Assembly: GCA_903834475.1 (NCBI GenBank)
Contig: CAILJH010000283.1
Location: 1 to 49,683, forward strand
DNA length: 49,683 nt
Origin: an uncultured Prolixibacteraceae bacterium
Lineage (GTDB): Bacteria; Bacteroidota; Bacteroidia; Bacteroidales; Prolixibacteraceae
Direction of reading: 5' to 3'
Below the pieces are notes generated by a model, which was not told the origin of the DNA, searched no databases, and worked only from the letters and a program-made list of their open reading frames with translations. Of this stretch, positions 24,090 to 33,959 are shown piece by piece; position 1 is the stretch's first letter, and every line of letters starts with the position of its first letter. Made by a program: the position numbers and the translations under genes.

Positions 24090-25775
24090 TTATTGATTTT
24101 TGCCCTCAACTAAAAGGTAGATAGCTGATAATCCTTTTATTTTCATTCGAATTCCTTGCCTGGTGTTTTTTGTAAAGGCAGGTATTTTTTTAATACTTTC
24201 TGATGGTCCACCCTTAGAATACTTAGAGTTTGAAATTCCATTTACAGCAATTTTTTCAGACCAGATATTACCATCTTCATATTTTGATAATTCATACCAG
24301 TAATAATTGTTACCAATACTAAAATTAGGCAAATCAATCTGGAATGTCTGATCAGTAGCGGATTTATTTATAATTACCATTCCAATACCTCCGCTTTCAT
24401 ACGACGATGCAAAACACAATAAACTATCTAAATCGGGAACAATTTGATTTTTAACCATTTTGTCACCGATTATCTTGTTCAAATAGTACAAATGATAAAA
24501 AGTTGGATATGGTTCTGATTCTGGCAGCACGGGGTCCTTATGACTAAACATTCCAAAGTCACCTTTTTCGCCTTTCCAATAATCGTTTAAGGAAAAAAAG
24601 CAGGATGCACCAAACCCAATTTCCTGCATTTTACAAATAGCAGCTATTGCCTGTAAGCCACCGGCTTGTGTTGTTTGATGCGGTTGTTTAATATTCCATT
24701 CGGTTAATGCTAAGGGAACTTGCTCAACTTTAGCTTCATCAAGTTTTCTATATATAAAATCCTGAATCTCTTTTGAAACGCTGAAACTATTTATTATATC
24801 ATTGGGCGTTTTTTCGTTTTTATTCAAAAAGTAGGAGTGTACTGAGATAAAATCAGCATAGTTGCTTCCATCCCTATTTCTTAACTCTTGTGCTAAAAGA
24901 CTATTCCAGTTTTTTGTAACATTCATACCACTACCATCCCAGATTTGATCATCATCGCCAAAGACTGCGCCAATGAATATTTCAGTTCCAATCTGTTTTG
25001 CTGCAGCTCGCATGGAATCGGCAAAAATTTTAAAATGTTCGCCATAGAGCTTACCATTAACATATTCGGGTTGACCATCTTTGTTCAGCATGGTGTCAAT
25101 TCGAAATCCACCTTCCCAGCAGGCATAGGTTTCATTGCCTATTTCCCAATATTTTGTTCTTCCATTGTCAAACCTAACCCAGTCTGCGGCGAGTGATGCT
25201 GCTTTTTTAACTGGATTTGCACTTGTACCGTAACGAGCATAAGGATAATTTACTGTAATTATTCCTTCTGCTTTTACTGAATGAAGAAATGCATAATACC
25301 TTGGAGTGTTCATTTTCCAGTTAATATCTGCCTTGCCGTCCGAAAAGTCAGACCATTCGCCATTATAAGTTAATGATTTGGAAGGTAAATCATCTGGAAG
25401 CCCGTTAAAGAAATACATGTTGCTGGCATCTCCACCCGGAAACCTTATGATACTTGGATTCAGTGCATTAACATATTCTAATAATTTATGGTCTTCCAAA
25501 TAATTGCCAGTGTAGGTTGTCGCATTGATGCCTGAAATGAATCTGGAAACCTTATTCAGAATGATATCAGAACTCACAGTAATATTGAAACTTACATTTT
25601 CAATCCGTTTTTCAGAACTTTTAATTGATTGTGGTTTTTTAAAAGGCTTACCTTGCCAGTCGTTAAGGAATATTGATTGATTGGAAAAACTGCCCTGTCC
25701 ACTTGTATTATTCGATATTATATTGGCTAAAATCAGTATGATTGTTACATTCTTCCAGAAGAAGTTAAATTTCAT
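24090..25775 (-). CDS. GH51-like (clan GH-A) enzyme, putative alpha-L-arabinofuranosidase
   Basis: The 561-residue product has an N-terminal signal peptide (to about residue 26). The barrel starts with SGINATT and IIRFPGGDASNMYFF (109-123), typical of GH51-like enzymes. KYWEIGNETYACW (209-220) carries the likely acid/base E215, and VPLALTEWNIK (353-363) the likely nucleophile E359. A C-terminal beta domain follows (~450-560), ending in a segment (SAIYLLVEGKN) common in arabinofuranosidases. GH39, GH79 and related clan GH-A families are possible alternatives. Unlike its neighbours it has no T9SS sorting domain. It sits between the SusF-like gene and the GH27-like gene, with gaps of 108 and 140 bases. 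Confidence 0.72.
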   Translation of the reverse strand: MKFNFFWKNVTIILILANIISNNTSGQGSFSNQSIFLNDWQGKPFKKPQSIKSSEKRIENVSFNITVSSDIILNKVSRFISGINATTYTGNYLEDHKLLEYVNALNPSIIRFPGGDASNMYFFNGLPDDLPSKSLTYNGEWSDFSDGKADINWKMNTPRYYAFLHSVKAEGIITVNYPYARYGTSANPVKKAASLAADWVRFDNGRTKYWEIGNETYACWEGGFRIDTMLNKDGQPEYVNGKLYGEHFKIFADSMRAAAKQIGTEIFIGAVFGDDDQIWDGSGMNVTKNWNSLLAQELRNRDGSNYADFISVHSYFLNKNEKTPNDIINSFSVSKEIQDFIYRKLDEAKVEQVPLALTEWNIKQPHQTTQAGGLQAIAAICKMQEIGFGASCFFSLNDYWKGEKGDFGMFSHKDPVLPESEPYPTFYHLYYLNKIIGDKMVKNQIVPDLDSLLCFASSYESGGIGMVIINKSATDQTFQIDLPNFSIGNNYYWYELSKYEDGNIWSEKIAVNGISNSKYSKGGPSESIKKIPAFTKNTRQGIRMKIKGLSAIYLLVEGKNQ

Positions 25776-25837
25776 ATTTCAATTTCCCTCATATTTGCTT
25801 TGAACCTTTAATTGTGGGTGATAATTCTACAAAATTT

Positions 25838-25870
25838 ATTACTCCGACGACTACAAGTCATCGGAGTAAT
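25838..25870 (-). terminator. Hairpin downstream of the SusF-like gene
   Basis: On the minus strand ATTACTCCGAtGACT pairs with AGTCgTCGGAGTAAT around TGT, with one wobble, followed by AAATTTTG. The stem is strong and the T-run weak. It lies 14 bases after the stop and may act as a terminator or a 3'-end stabiliser that sets this gene's mRNA apart from the enzymes downstream. Confidence 0.6.
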
Positions 25871-25883
25871 AAAATGGACAGGT

Positions 25884-27161
25884 CTATTTTTTTATAAACT
25901 TCACTGCAGCGTATGAATTTTTGTTGTCATTTAGTTTCAGCAGGTATATTCCAGTTTTCAGATCATCAACATTGATTATTCCATTGGATGAATTACCTTC
26001 TTTTAACATAGCTCCTGTAATGTTAAACATCTGATAATTAAACTGGTTGATATATGTAACAACCAGCTTTTCATCCACCATATTCGAAAGAAGCATAATT
26101 TCTTTTGAATAGGCTTTTATTTGATTTCCGGAAGTAGCCGCATTAATAAATTCAACTTTAAAGTTCTTCACATCTACATTGATGTCGTACCACCCCGCTA
26201 CACCAATCTTCCATTTACTGTCATCAGCAGCGCCACCGGTATGGTAATACATCTTGGTTGTATCGTTCGTGTCTTTCATGTACATATCCTGAGCCCAATC
26301 CGTTTGCTGGTTGATCGGAAATTTTAATTCTCCGGGAACCAGGTATTCATAGGATGAAAACAAAAACGATGAATCAGCATCCTGACTAAATTGAATTGCA
26401 TTACTAATATCCCAACCAATGGAGGTAGCTGAACCAACCATATAAATCTGGATTGGCTGATATTTAATTGCTGAAAGTGCGAAATTTAATTCAACATGAT
26501 ACCAGCCCGCTTCTTTTACTTTCCATTGGACATCATCGCTGGCTCCGCCAATATGTTTGTAAAATTTCGTACTATCCGAAGCATTGCACATGTACATGTT
26601 TTGACCCCAATCCGTATTTCGGTTCACAGGAAATTTAAAAGATCCGGGTTTTAGCAAACCATCCCAGATAAAGGTATTCCCTGATTTTGCAAGTTGAACC
26701 GCTTTATCGATTGCCCAACCGTTTGGTGTCGCATCGCCAACCATATATAATTGAGCCGGAACAGACGAAGGATCGAAATTCAGGATTATTTCAACATACA
26801 ATGTAGCGACATCAATAGTTACCGTATAATTTCCTGCTTCGATAATTTTCCATTTATTATCGTCAGGTTGTCCACCGATATGCAAATAGGCCTCCGTATC
26901 ATTATCCGGATTTTTCATGTACATATTCTGATTCCAATCAGAATTCCGGTTTACCGGAAACTTGAATTCGCCAACAACTAAATTGCCTTCATAGGTATAT
27001 ACATTCCCATTTTGCTTGAGTTTTATGGCCTTGGTGATATCCCAGCCAATAGGCGTGGCGCCACCAACGATAAAAAGCGAATCTACCGTACTGGCAAAAC
27101 TTTTTGAAATGGGTAAAATGATTATTACCAGGGCAAAAATGATAAGGTAAACTTTCTTCAT
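25884..27161 (-). CDS. Triple SusE/SusF-like glycan-binding protein with T9SS sorting domain
   Basis: The 425-residue product has a signal peptide without a lipobox (ending SFAS, ~24) and three tandem ~100-residue repeats at ~28-128, 137-233 and 238-338. Each starts [L/I]-[F/Y]-[I/M]-VG-x-AT-x-x-GW, then has K-FP-[V/I]-N-x-x-[S/T]-DW-x-Q-[N/D]-MYM, an H-[I/T]-GG segment and a W-K core. The repeats resemble SusE/SusF outer-membrane starch-binding domains. Residues ~345-425 are a T9SS-type C-terminal sorting domain ending SYAAVKFIKK. Classical SusE/F are lipoproteins; this one seems to use T9SS for the surface. It is the first gene after the regulator's terminator and has no enzymatic motif, so a surface glycan-binding role is inferred. 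Confidence 0.78.
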   Translation of the reverse strand: MKKVYLIIFALVIIILPISKSFASTVDSLFIVGGATPIGWDITKAIKLKQNGNVYTYEGNLVVGEFKFPVNRNSDWNQNMYMKNPDNDTEAYLHIGGQPDDNKWKIIEAGNYTVTIDVATLYVEIILNFDPSSVPAQLYMVGDATPNGWAIDKAVQLAKSGNTFIWDGLLKPGSFKFPVNRNTDWGQNMYMCNASDSTKFYKHIGGASDDVQWKVKEAGWYHVELNFALSAIKYQPIQIYMVGSATSIGWDISNAIQFSQDADSSFLFSSYEYLVPGELKFPINQQTDWAQDMYMKDTNDTTKMYYHTGGAADDSKWKIGVAGWYDINVDVKNFKVEFINAATSGNQIKAYSKEIMLLSNMVDEKLVVTYINQFNYQMFNITGAMLKEGNSSNGIINVDDLKTGIYLLKLNDNKNSYAAVKFIKK

Positions 27162-27349
27162 AGCTTTTGTTTTTATGGATTAATAATTAGTTGAATTTCT
27201 ATTTCAGCAGGATAAAAGTATATCCTTTCAGGCCGGAAGATTTTTGTTATTTGCATAAAGTAGTTTTTATAGTAATTTAAGAAGCTTAATGGTTTGTTAT
27301 CCTTTATGTTACGATCTTTGTGAGCGAAAAAAAAGTAGTGATTTTCAGA

Positions 27350-27390
27350 CAAAAAAATGGACTTCAGGGATAAATTAACCCTGAAAGTCT
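27350..27390 (-). terminator. Terminator of the DUF6377 regulator gene
   Basis: On the minus strand GACTTTCAGGG pairs with CCCTGAAGTC (one bulge) around TTAATTTAT, then CATTTTTTTG follows. It lies 20 bases after the stop, separating the regulator from the SusF-like gene. Confidence 0.75.
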
Positions 27391-27409
27391 GACAAAAGTA
27401 TGATGATCG

Positions 27410-29068
27410 TTATTTCTTAAATGTGCCTATTTGCATCACTTTAGATTCAAATTCATCGCGCGGACCTTTAGCTTTGTTTCTGAATTTTGTACGGAAGTTG
27501 TAAATTGTAGTGACAGAATACCGAAGGAAGAATGAGATTTTCTCGCTGTCTTTAATTCCAAGGCGAATCAGAGCAAACACCCGCAAACCGGAATTCAGGA
27601 TTTCTCCTGATTTGAGTTTAATTTCGTCATCATCAATCAGCAAATCACTGATTTCTTCAATAAAATCCGGAAAAAGTTGGATGAAAGTCCGGTCGAAATT
27701 GGCATAAAACTCTTTGAGTTCTTCATCAATAAACTTGGTTGACACAATTTCATTGAGCAAATCATCCACCTTTCCTTTCAAAGACAATTTATGTAAATGG
27801 CGTCGGTATTCGTCCAGCTTGTTGATGTAAACCGAACACTGATCCATAAACCGGCCAATATAGACTTCTTTTATCAGGTTGGCTTCCAGTAAAGTATGAT
27901 TGGTTTCTTCCAGCTGAATATTCGTTGCCGACAGCTCCCTGTTCAGGTTGTTTAGGAGTTGGTTGGCGTCGTTCAGGTTTTTTCGTGCCACGGCCAGCTT
28001 TTTCATTTGCCGGTAAACCAATATCACTGCGACCATCAGTAACAATGACAAAATACTGATGCTGATCAAGGTGATCATCATCAACCTTTGTCGTGCCTTG
28101 GATTGCTGCTGATAAGCTTTGTCAATGACCGGCATCATTTTCGAAATTTCGTATGTACGTAGCCTGGCATTGCAAAATAATGCGTCATCAAGCGATCGTT
28201 TCATATATTGATATGCCCGGTCAAGGTCACCATCTTCGTACAACAGAAAGGCCAGATTGCGCAGCGAAATGTATTCCTTGGTTGCCGATTGTAAATCGTT
28301 TATAGCAGAAATTACTAACCAGTGTTTCTCAAGTCCCCGGTCATTTTTACCCTCAAAAGCCAATGCAATACTATAGGCAATAATAGCTTTGTCGTGAATA
28401 TTTTCCTGAATGGTTGGATAATATTCCAGCAAAAGTTTCAGCGCTTCATCGTATTGTTTGCCAACAATAAGCTGATCAGACTTTACCATAACATGAGGCT
28501 CTGAATTCTTAGCATTCACTATTAACAAAGAATCGCGGAATGCAGCTGTAACTTCCTCGTAATGGATTTTATCCTGACTTGAAGCGGCATAATCGGCCAT
28601 AAAGCCGTAAACTGTCCGGTAAATATGAAAGTAATAAGCTTTTAAGTCTGGCGTTTCGTTGATGTTTACTTTATTGAGTATGTCCATCGACTCTTTGTAC
28701 ATACCAGCAATTCCCATGATTGATGCAAGATTCAACCTTGAATCTGTGAGACTTCTTTTATCATTTAATTTCTCGGCGATTTGCAGTTTTTTTCTGGCAT
28801 AAATCAGCGCCGAATCTGATTTATAAGCACTGTATTCATCGTACAATTTACCGCAAACATCATATCGTTGATTGTCGGTCGAAGCTTGTTTCAGCAAAGC
28901 TTTAAATTGATCCAGCTTTTCTTCTTTTTGGTTCGAATAGATCTGGAAATTTTCTACCGTTTGATCCAGCACCATTAACAACGAATCAGTACTGTTTTGT
29001 GCCAGAAGTGAAACCGGAAAAGCTAAGAACAGAACTATGGAGAAGAATCTATTCATAAATCCTAACAT
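27410..29068 (-). CDS. DUF6377-family membrane-spanning regulator
   Basis: The 552-residue product has a signal peptide (~1-23), a helical TPR-like periplasmic region (~25-325), one membrane segment (~330-352, [20 protein letters not shown]), a coiled coil (~355-400), and a cytoplasmic C-terminal region. This last ends with [38 protein letters not shown], a helix-turn-helix-like segment typical of DUF6377 proteins. The layout suits a one-component sensor that couples a periplasmic ligand to transcription; SusR-type regulators of Bacteroides glycan loci share this general plan. That it controls the flanking glycan genes is inferred from position only. An in-frame ATG at 29056 would also serve as start. 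Its gene starts 65 bases after the DUF4432 gene on the same strand. Confidence 0.75.
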   Translation of the reverse strand: MLGFMNRFFSIVLFLAFPVSLLAQNSTDSLLMVLDQTVENFQIYSNQKEEKLDQFKALLKQASTDNQRYDVCGKLYDEYSAYKSDSALIYARKKLQIAEKLNDKRSLTDSRLNLASIMGIAGMYKESMDILNKVNINETPDLKAYYFHIYRTVYGFMADYAASSQDKIHYEEVTAAFRDSLLIVNAKNSEPHVMVKSDQLIVGKQYDEALKLLLEYYPTIQENIHDKAIIAYSIALAFEGKNDRGLEKHWLVISAINDLQSATKEYISLRNLAFLLYEDGDLDRAYQYMKRSLDDALFCNARLRTYEISKMMPVIDKAYQQQSKARQRLMMITLISISILSLLLMVAVILVYRQMKKLAVARKNLNDANQLLNNLNRELSATNIQLEETNHTLLEANLIKEVYIGRFMDQCSVYINKLDEYRRHLHKLSLKGKVDDLLNEIVSTKFIDEELKEFYANFDRTFIQLFPDFIEEISDLLIDDDEIKLKSGEILNSGLRVFALIRLGIKDSEKISFFLRYSVTTIYNFRTKFRNKAKGPRDEFESKVMQIGTFKK

Positions 29069-29133
29069 TTTGACCGGTTCCTGACCTATAGTCCGGTTTG
29101 AGAATGATTTTCTTGACGTCCTTTCAGCTTTAT

Positions 29134-30204
29134 TTATTGAAGTTGGTTTATTTTTTGAATCAATTGATCAATTTCAATTTGTCCGTTTACCAATTCAATA
29201 GTCAGGTCGAAGTTACGGATTTCTCCTGGTTCAAGGTATTCCAATATTCCGTTCTCCGTTGCATCTTTCCGTCCACCCACATAGCAATTGCAGGGTTCCA
29301 TTCCCATCACGTAATCGCCTTCACCCATTTGCTTCCATTGGGTAAAGTTGAAAAGCTGATTTTTATTGAAGTGAATTGCAGCGCCAATTTCAAGCTTTTG
29401 ATTGATCAGGGCAACGCAGGTTTCCCCATTCTGATCTGATTTCAGGTTGTGATAAAAAACCTGCTCGGCATAATCCGGAGTTGGCGGCTGGCATTGGTTG
29501 TATTCCTTTTCACCTGAAATTGCTTCCTGATCACGGGGAGTCAGTTCCCCGGTTGGAGTCACCAGAATGGCATTTTCATCCAACAACGGATATCCCATGT
29601 TGAAGTGGAACAACAGCATGAGCGCTTCCTTTTTGAATCCCTGATTCTCTACCTTATTTTGCAGGATAATCTTGTTCTCTCCGTATTTGCAGATGATTTT
29701 CCGTTCAAGCACGATGTTCTCACCGAAAAGCCTGGCTTCACGCATCTTTCCGCTGATTGTCAAAACAGGAACATCATCAATCCATTCGGTAGTTCCTGAA
29801 ACTTCTTCGCCGGGAGTATTCGAAATCCTTCCGTGGAGCGGAAATGATTCGCCATCCACTTCACAGGGAGAACCTACATTGCGCAAACCGCAGGTCGTCA
29901 GGAAACCTGCAAAATAACTTCGCAAAAAACCGATTCCGTTTTCATCATAGTATTCAGGAGCAACAATCCCGTTTTTTGTGATGTAACTGCAGTTGATGCC
30001 TTTAATCGACAGTCCGGAAATATCGAGACAACGGTCGGCAAGGATTGTAAACTCAAGCCCCGAGCCGGTTTTAACATCGAAAGATTTTACGCCTTTCGCT
30101 TTTCCGCCGGAAAGGGTATATTCTTTAATTCCAAAAAGCTGACTAACGTTTCCAACGTATTTCAGCATTTGCCGTTTATTCAAATTCGTTTTTGTCATTG
30201 TCAT
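29134..30204 (-). CDS. DUF4432 aldose-1-epimerase-like protein
   Basis: The 356-residue cytoplasmic protein belongs to the galactose-mutarotase-like superfamily (DUF4432). It has [14 protein letters not shown] (56-69), [17 protein letters not shown] (95-111), [13 protein letters not shown] (121-133, with H124) and [12 protein letters not shown] near the C-terminus. Mutarotase-fold proteins bind free or phosphorylated sugars and many epimerise the anomeric carbon; the DUF4432 substrate is not known to me. There is no signal peptide. An in-frame ATG two codons later (30198) could also be the start. It is 23 bases from the URO-D-family gene, so the two are almost surely co-transcribed and may act on the same compound. 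Confidence 0.85.
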   Translation of the reverse strand: MTMTKTNLNKRQMLKYVGNVSQLFGIKEYTLSGGKAKGVKSFDVKTGSGLEFTILADRCLDISGLSIKGINCSYITKNGIVAPEYYDENGIGFLRSYFAGFLTTCGLRNVGSPCEVDGESFPLHGRISNTPGEEVSGTTEWIDDVPVLTISGKMREARLFGENIVLERKIICKYGENKIILQNKVENQGFKKEALMLLFHFNMGYPLLDENAILVTPTGELTPRDQEAISGEKEYNQCQPPTPDYAEQVFYHNLKSDQNGETCVALINQKLEIGAAIHFNKNQLFNFTQWKQMGEGDYVMGMEPCNCYVGGRKDATENGILEYLEPGEIRNFDLTIELVNGQIEIDQLIQKINQLQ

Positions 30205-30227
30205 ATTATTTTAAACATTTGATAATC

Positions 30228-31469
30228 CTATTTATTAAATTCGTTTACAGCTTCAAACATGGCCACAATATTTTCCGGCGGAACGTCAGGCATAATGTTG
30301 TGGACCGTCGTAAAAACAAATCCACCGCCAACCGAAAATGCTTCCAGGTTCTTCTTTACATGATCTTTTACTTCTTGAGGAGTTGCCCTGTTTAGGATGC
30401 TTTTGGTATCGCAACCACCACCCCAAAAGGTAATATCCTTGCCAAATTCCTTTTTCAGCCGCCATGGTTCCATGTTAATGGCATTGATCTGAACCGGATT
30501 CAGAATTTCAAAGCCTGCATCAATCAATTCCGGAATCAGTTCATAGATGCCACCACAACTGTGCAGCATGGTATGTGCTGAGGAATTGGCTTTGACATAG
30601 TCGCACATCATTTTGTGTCGTGGTTTGAAAAACTCGTTATACATCTCCGTTGATATAAATGGTCCACTATTCATACCTAAATCATCGCCAAATTTGATGA
30701 TATCCACCACATCGCCTACTGCTTCGATTGTTTTTTGCAACCCGCTCATGTGACTCTCCATCAACGCGTCCAGAAACCGGTGGACCTCTTCGGGTTCGGC
30801 CAGCAGATCCATCAGGAAATTGTCCATTCTTCGGATGAAAGTGCCCCATTCGAACAGGTTGCAGCCAATTCCCAACAGCAATGCCTTGTCGGTCTTTGAT
30901 TTTAAATCGATGGTTTTCTCACGCAGCAGTTTCCAGAAGTCCTTTTCTTCTGACCAGTCCCAGGGAGTAAAACCAACACCGCCCCAGATCACCCGTTTCA
31001 TATCTTTTGACAGATTTTTATAATCTGACGGATAACCATTAATATAAGGGAAAATGGTCTGATCGAAAAAAGTTGCTCCAAGTGGCATCCGGCCAATGAT
31101 TTCGCCTGTAGATCCGTAGATAACATTTGAATCATCTGGCAGTCGCTGAGTATTCAACCAATGCGGATAGAGTGCCCGATGTCCGGAAATGATCTCGATT
31201 TCTTTCCAGTAATTTTCGTCCGTATTGAAATGCCGGCCAATGTCAATCACATCTACCCCAAAATGATTCAATAACTCCATTTCGGGTTGAGCAACTTCCT
31301 GTATCACATCATAAACCTGAGTTTTCAGATGCGACTTTCCCAAATATTTGATCAGGTTTTGGTAGGCAACAACCGAAATTCCTGAACTTGGTGTAGCACC
31401 CAGATCAATTGGAACCCGGTCCGGCTTCTGATGATTAATTGCTGCAAGAATTCGTTCCCGAGGTGTCAT
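30228..31469 (-). CDS. Uroporphyrinogen decarboxylase (URO-D) family protein, non-HemE
   Basis: The 413-residue protein has the URO-D barrel layout: MTPRERILAAINHQKPDRVPID at the N-terminus, MLHSCGGIYELIPELIDAGFEILNPVQ and TFWGGGCDTKSILNRATPQEV late in the chain, and VHNIMPDVPPENI near the end. It is longer than HemE (~340-350) and matches the MtaA/CmuA-like and uncharacterised members that often stand in catabolic loci. MtaA-type proteins transfer methyl groups between corrinoids and thiols, but no corrinoid protein or partner is in the window, so a methyltransfer role is only a possibility. It is co-directional with DUF4432 and lies 244 bases from the GH92 gene across a repeat-rich gap. Confidence 0.82.
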   Translation of the reverse strand: MTPRERILAAINHQKPDRVPIDLGATPSSGISVVAYQNLIKYLGKSHLKTQVYDVIQEVAQPEMELLNHFGVDVIDIGRHFNTDENYWKEIEIISGHRALYPHWLNTQRLPDDSNVIYGSTGEIIGRMPLGATFFDQTIFPYINGYPSDYKNLSKDMKRVIWGGVGFTPWDWSEEKDFWKLLREKTIDLKSKTDKALLLGIGCNLFEWGTFIRRMDNFLMDLLAEPEEVHRFLDALMESHMSGLQKTIEAVGDVVDIIKFGDDLGMNSGPFISTEMYNEFFKPRHKMMCDYVKANSSAHTMLHSCGGIYELIPELIDAGFEILNPVQINAINMEPWRLKKEFGKDITFWGGGCDTKSILNRATPQEVKDHVKKNLEAFSVGGGFVFTTVHNIMPDVPPENIVAMFEAVNEFNK

Positions 31470-31549
31470 GAATTTAACTGTTTAAAGAAGAATCCGATTT
31501 CTATTCCAAATATAATTCGCGATTGTCAGCTAAACAAAAAGGTTTATCA

Positions 31550-31696
31550 GCTACGCGGAAATGTGGATTGTGTTTATTCCGATCTATAATACTTTATCCC
31601 TGCCTGCGGCTGGCAGGCGCTACGCGGAAAGTTCTCCGTAGGAGATTTAGTATTGTAGAGAAATCAAGTCCTCATCGTAAAATACCTCGTAGAGGT
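31550..31696. repeat. Nested-hairpin intergenic element with direct repeats
   Basis: CTATAATACT (31584-31593) and AGTATTGTAG (31649-31658) form an outer inverted repeat with one G.T pair. Inside are GCCTGC-ggctg-GCAGGC (31602-31618) and TCTCC-gta-GGAGA (31633-31645); outside is ACCTC-gta-GAGGT (31684-31696). GCTACGCGGAAA occurs twice (31550-31561, 31619-31630). The layout matches the element at 6111-6212, although stem sequences differ. It fills the gap between the GH92 and URO-D genes; no gene seen. Confidence 0.6.
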
Positions 31697-31713
31697 TAAA
31701 CTATACTATGTTT

Positions 31714-33948
31714 TTAATTAATTTTTGTACCCCAGTTTTTATTTGGCCGGTCGCCCATCAACAACTCAAGTTTGCCTCCTTTTACAATGTCGGTATGACT
31801 AATAAAAGGTCTGTTCAAAGCTTCTCCATTTAATTCGGCCGATTGGATGTATTTATTCTTCTTCGAGCAATCTTTAGCAATGACCGAAAAGGTTTTGCCA
31901 TCGGGAAGCTGAATTTTCACCGAGTTGAAAAACGGACTTCCGATAGCATATTCGCCACTTCCTGGAGTTACCGGAAAAAATCCCATGGCCGAAAAGACAT
32001 ACCAGGAGCAAAGTCCGCCGCCATCCTCATCGCCCGGAATTCCCAATGGGCGGTCATCGAACCACATATCCATAATTTCGCGAATCCGGCGCTGAGTTTT
32101 CCAGGGTTGTCCGGCGTAATTGTAAAGGTATGGGATATGAAGCGAGGGTTCATTACCAGCCACAAACATGCCGTTCAATCCTGATGAATCAGGAGATCTA
32201 CCCATAAACTGCCATTTCGAAATGTGGGTTGGTTCGTTAAAAAGCGCATCCAGCCGGTTGACGAAAGCATCGTTTCCTCCCAGCAATTTGATCAAATCAG
32301 GAATATCCTGCTGAACGCTGAAATTCCAGGTCCATGCATTGTTTTCGGTGAAATAGGAGCGGCTACCAACTCCTCCTGAGAGCTGCGGATCGAAAGGTGT
32401 AATCCATTTGCCATTCGCCATTTTGGGTGCAAAAAATCCGGTTGCCGGATTAAAAACATTCCGGTAATTCTTTGACCGTTTCAAAAAAAAGTCGCAATCT
32501 TCATTTTTACCCAAAGCTTTAGCCAACTGAGCCAGACACCAGTCATCGTAGCTGTGTTCAAGTGTTAAGGAAACAGCCTGTCGTTTTTCAAAGCCATCAA
32601 CCATTTTAACAGTTTCTGCACTGTCTTCCGGAAGGGCCGGATACCAGCCATTTTTCAGGTAGAAACTATCAAGAGAGCACATGGGACCGGTTCGCCAAGG
32701 AAGCATGGTTGCATGAGTTGCGTTCCATTTCAATCCTTCATAGGCTTTTTCAACCTCAAAGTTGGTTGCTCCTTTTTGATAAGTATCCCAAACCAAAGCG
32801 GCAGAATGGAATCCGATCATTGCAGGGAAATCGCCGTAAAACTGAGGGAATCCGGGCATCCAGCCACTTTGCTCATACATTTTGGTATATGACTCCACCA
32901 TATCTGCCTGTTGTGAGGGATTAAGAATCAGCATTAATGGGTGAAGGCTACGATAAGTATCCCAAAGCCAATCGTCCACAAAGAATGGGCGCCCGCCGTC
33001 CTCATGAACCTTGCAATCGTATCCACTGTAATACCTTCCATCTTCCGAAATATTGACCATTCGCTCTTCGCAGCGGTAAAGTGAAGTGTAAAAAATCCGT
33101 TTCTGACGTTCCGTTCCACCATCAATTTGAATTTTACCCAGTTCGTTTGCCCAAATCTGGTGACCTTCTTCCTGGATGGATTCAAAGCTTTTACCATTCG
33201 TCTCTTTCTGAAGATTTTTGGCAGCCTGATTTTCATCGATGTAGGAGATTCCTATTCGAACTTCCAGAGGAGCTTTCAGTCCTTCAAATTGGGCAAGCAA
33301 ACCAATTTCATTGGTTTGAGTTTCTGCATCAGAAGCTGTTTTCGCAGGTTCGAAATTAACAGAATAGGAGAATGGCTGGCTGAATTCGGCATGGAAATAC
33401 TGACGTGTTTTCTCAAATTCCTCCCATCCCTCAACTATATTTTTGTCAATTCCCTGAAAAAAAGCTTTCTGGCTGGAACGAAAAATCACCTTGGCTAAAG
33501 GATTTGTGCCGTAGTTAAACCGGTAAATTACAGCACGTTCAGTGGTCGTCCAGTCTGCCTCAATCCCGGAATCTTCAAGCAAAACCTTGTGGTACCAAGG
33601 GTGAACTTCTTCCTGATCGTGGTCGTAGGTTGATGCGTATTCATCCCGATTCAGGTTTAGTTTTCCGGAAGTTGGCATCAACTCAGTCACATGGCCCATG
33701 CGGTAGGCGGGCATATTCAGGGCAAAACCGTAGATTTTATCGCTCAGGTAGCGGTCGTTCAGTCCTGGTTTGGTAATCGGAAACACGCGGACCATGCTGT
33801 GCGGACGATGTACCGTCGGGTTTTTGGTTGTCAGCAAAGTGGCAACGCTGCCGATGTTTGGATCGATATATTGGGTTACGTCTTTTTGATGGCACGAGGC
33901 GAATAAAATAATGAAAAGAATACCAAGTAATTTATAATGTTGATTCAT
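31714..33948 (-). CDS. GH92-family alpha-mannosidase lipoprotein
   Basis: The 744-residue product begins with a lipoprotein signal peptide whose lipobox ends LFASC (Cys19), so it is probably anchored to the outer membrane or in the periplasm. The GH92 signature is clear: GIPGDEDGGGLCSWYVFSAM (636-655), where the Asp residues D640 and D642 correspond to the catalytic-base region of characterised Bacteroides GH92 enzymes. Also typical are FFVDDWLWDTYRSLHPL and the N-terminal jelly-roll opening TQYIDPNIGS. GH92 enzymes are calcium-dependent inverting exo-alpha-mannosidases acting on N-glycans and mannans. The gene is preceded by a family A hairpin repeat (11-base spacing) and by the GH38 gene on the same strand. 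Confidence 0.93.
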   Translation of the reverse strand: MNQHYKLLGILFIILFASCHQKDVTQYIDPNIGSVATLLTTKNPTVHRPHSMVRVFPITKPGLNDRYLSDKIYGFALNMPAYRMGHVTELMPTSGKLNLNRDEYASTYDHDQEEVHPWYHKVLLEDSGIEADWTTTERAVIYRFNYGTNPLAKVIFRSSQKAFFQGIDKNIVEGWEEFEKTRQYFHAEFSQPFSYSVNFEPAKTASDAETQTNEIGLLAQFEGLKAPLEVRIGISYIDENQAAKNLQKETNGKSFESIQEEGHQIWANELGKIQIDGGTERQKRIFYTSLYRCEERMVNISEDGRYYSGYDCKVHEDGGRPFFVDDWLWDTYRSLHPLMLILNPSQQADMVESYTKMYEQSGWMPGFPQFYGDFPAMIGFHSAALVWDTYQKGATNFEVEKAYEGLKWNATHATMLPWRTGPMCSLDSFYLKNGWYPALPEDSAETVKMVDGFEKRQAVSLTLEHSYDDWCLAQLAKALGKNEDCDFFLKRSKNYRNVFNPATGFFAPKMANGKWITPFDPQLSGGVGSRSYFTENNAWTWNFSVQQDIPDLIKLLGGNDAFVNRLDALFNEPTHISKWQFMGRSPDSSGLNGMFVAGNEPSLHIPYLYNYAGQPWKTQRRIREIMDMWFDDRPLGIPGDEDGGGLCSWYVFSAMGFFPVTPGSGEYAIGSPFFNSVKIQLPDGKTFSVIAKDCSKKNKYIQSAELNGEALNRPFISHTDIVKGGKLELLMGDRPNKNWGTKIN

Positions 33949-33959
33949 AGTTTATAATT

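Noticed and set aside
25884-27161. SusE/SusF lipoprotein of a standard PUL
   Set aside because: No lipobox Cys after the signal peptide and a T9SS sorting domain at the C-terminus; no SusCD genes in the window.
30228-31469. HemE, the heme-pathway uroporphyrinogen decarboxylase
   Set aside because: The protein is longer than HemE, lacks its typical N-terminal substrate motif, and sits in a sugar locus rather than with heme genes.
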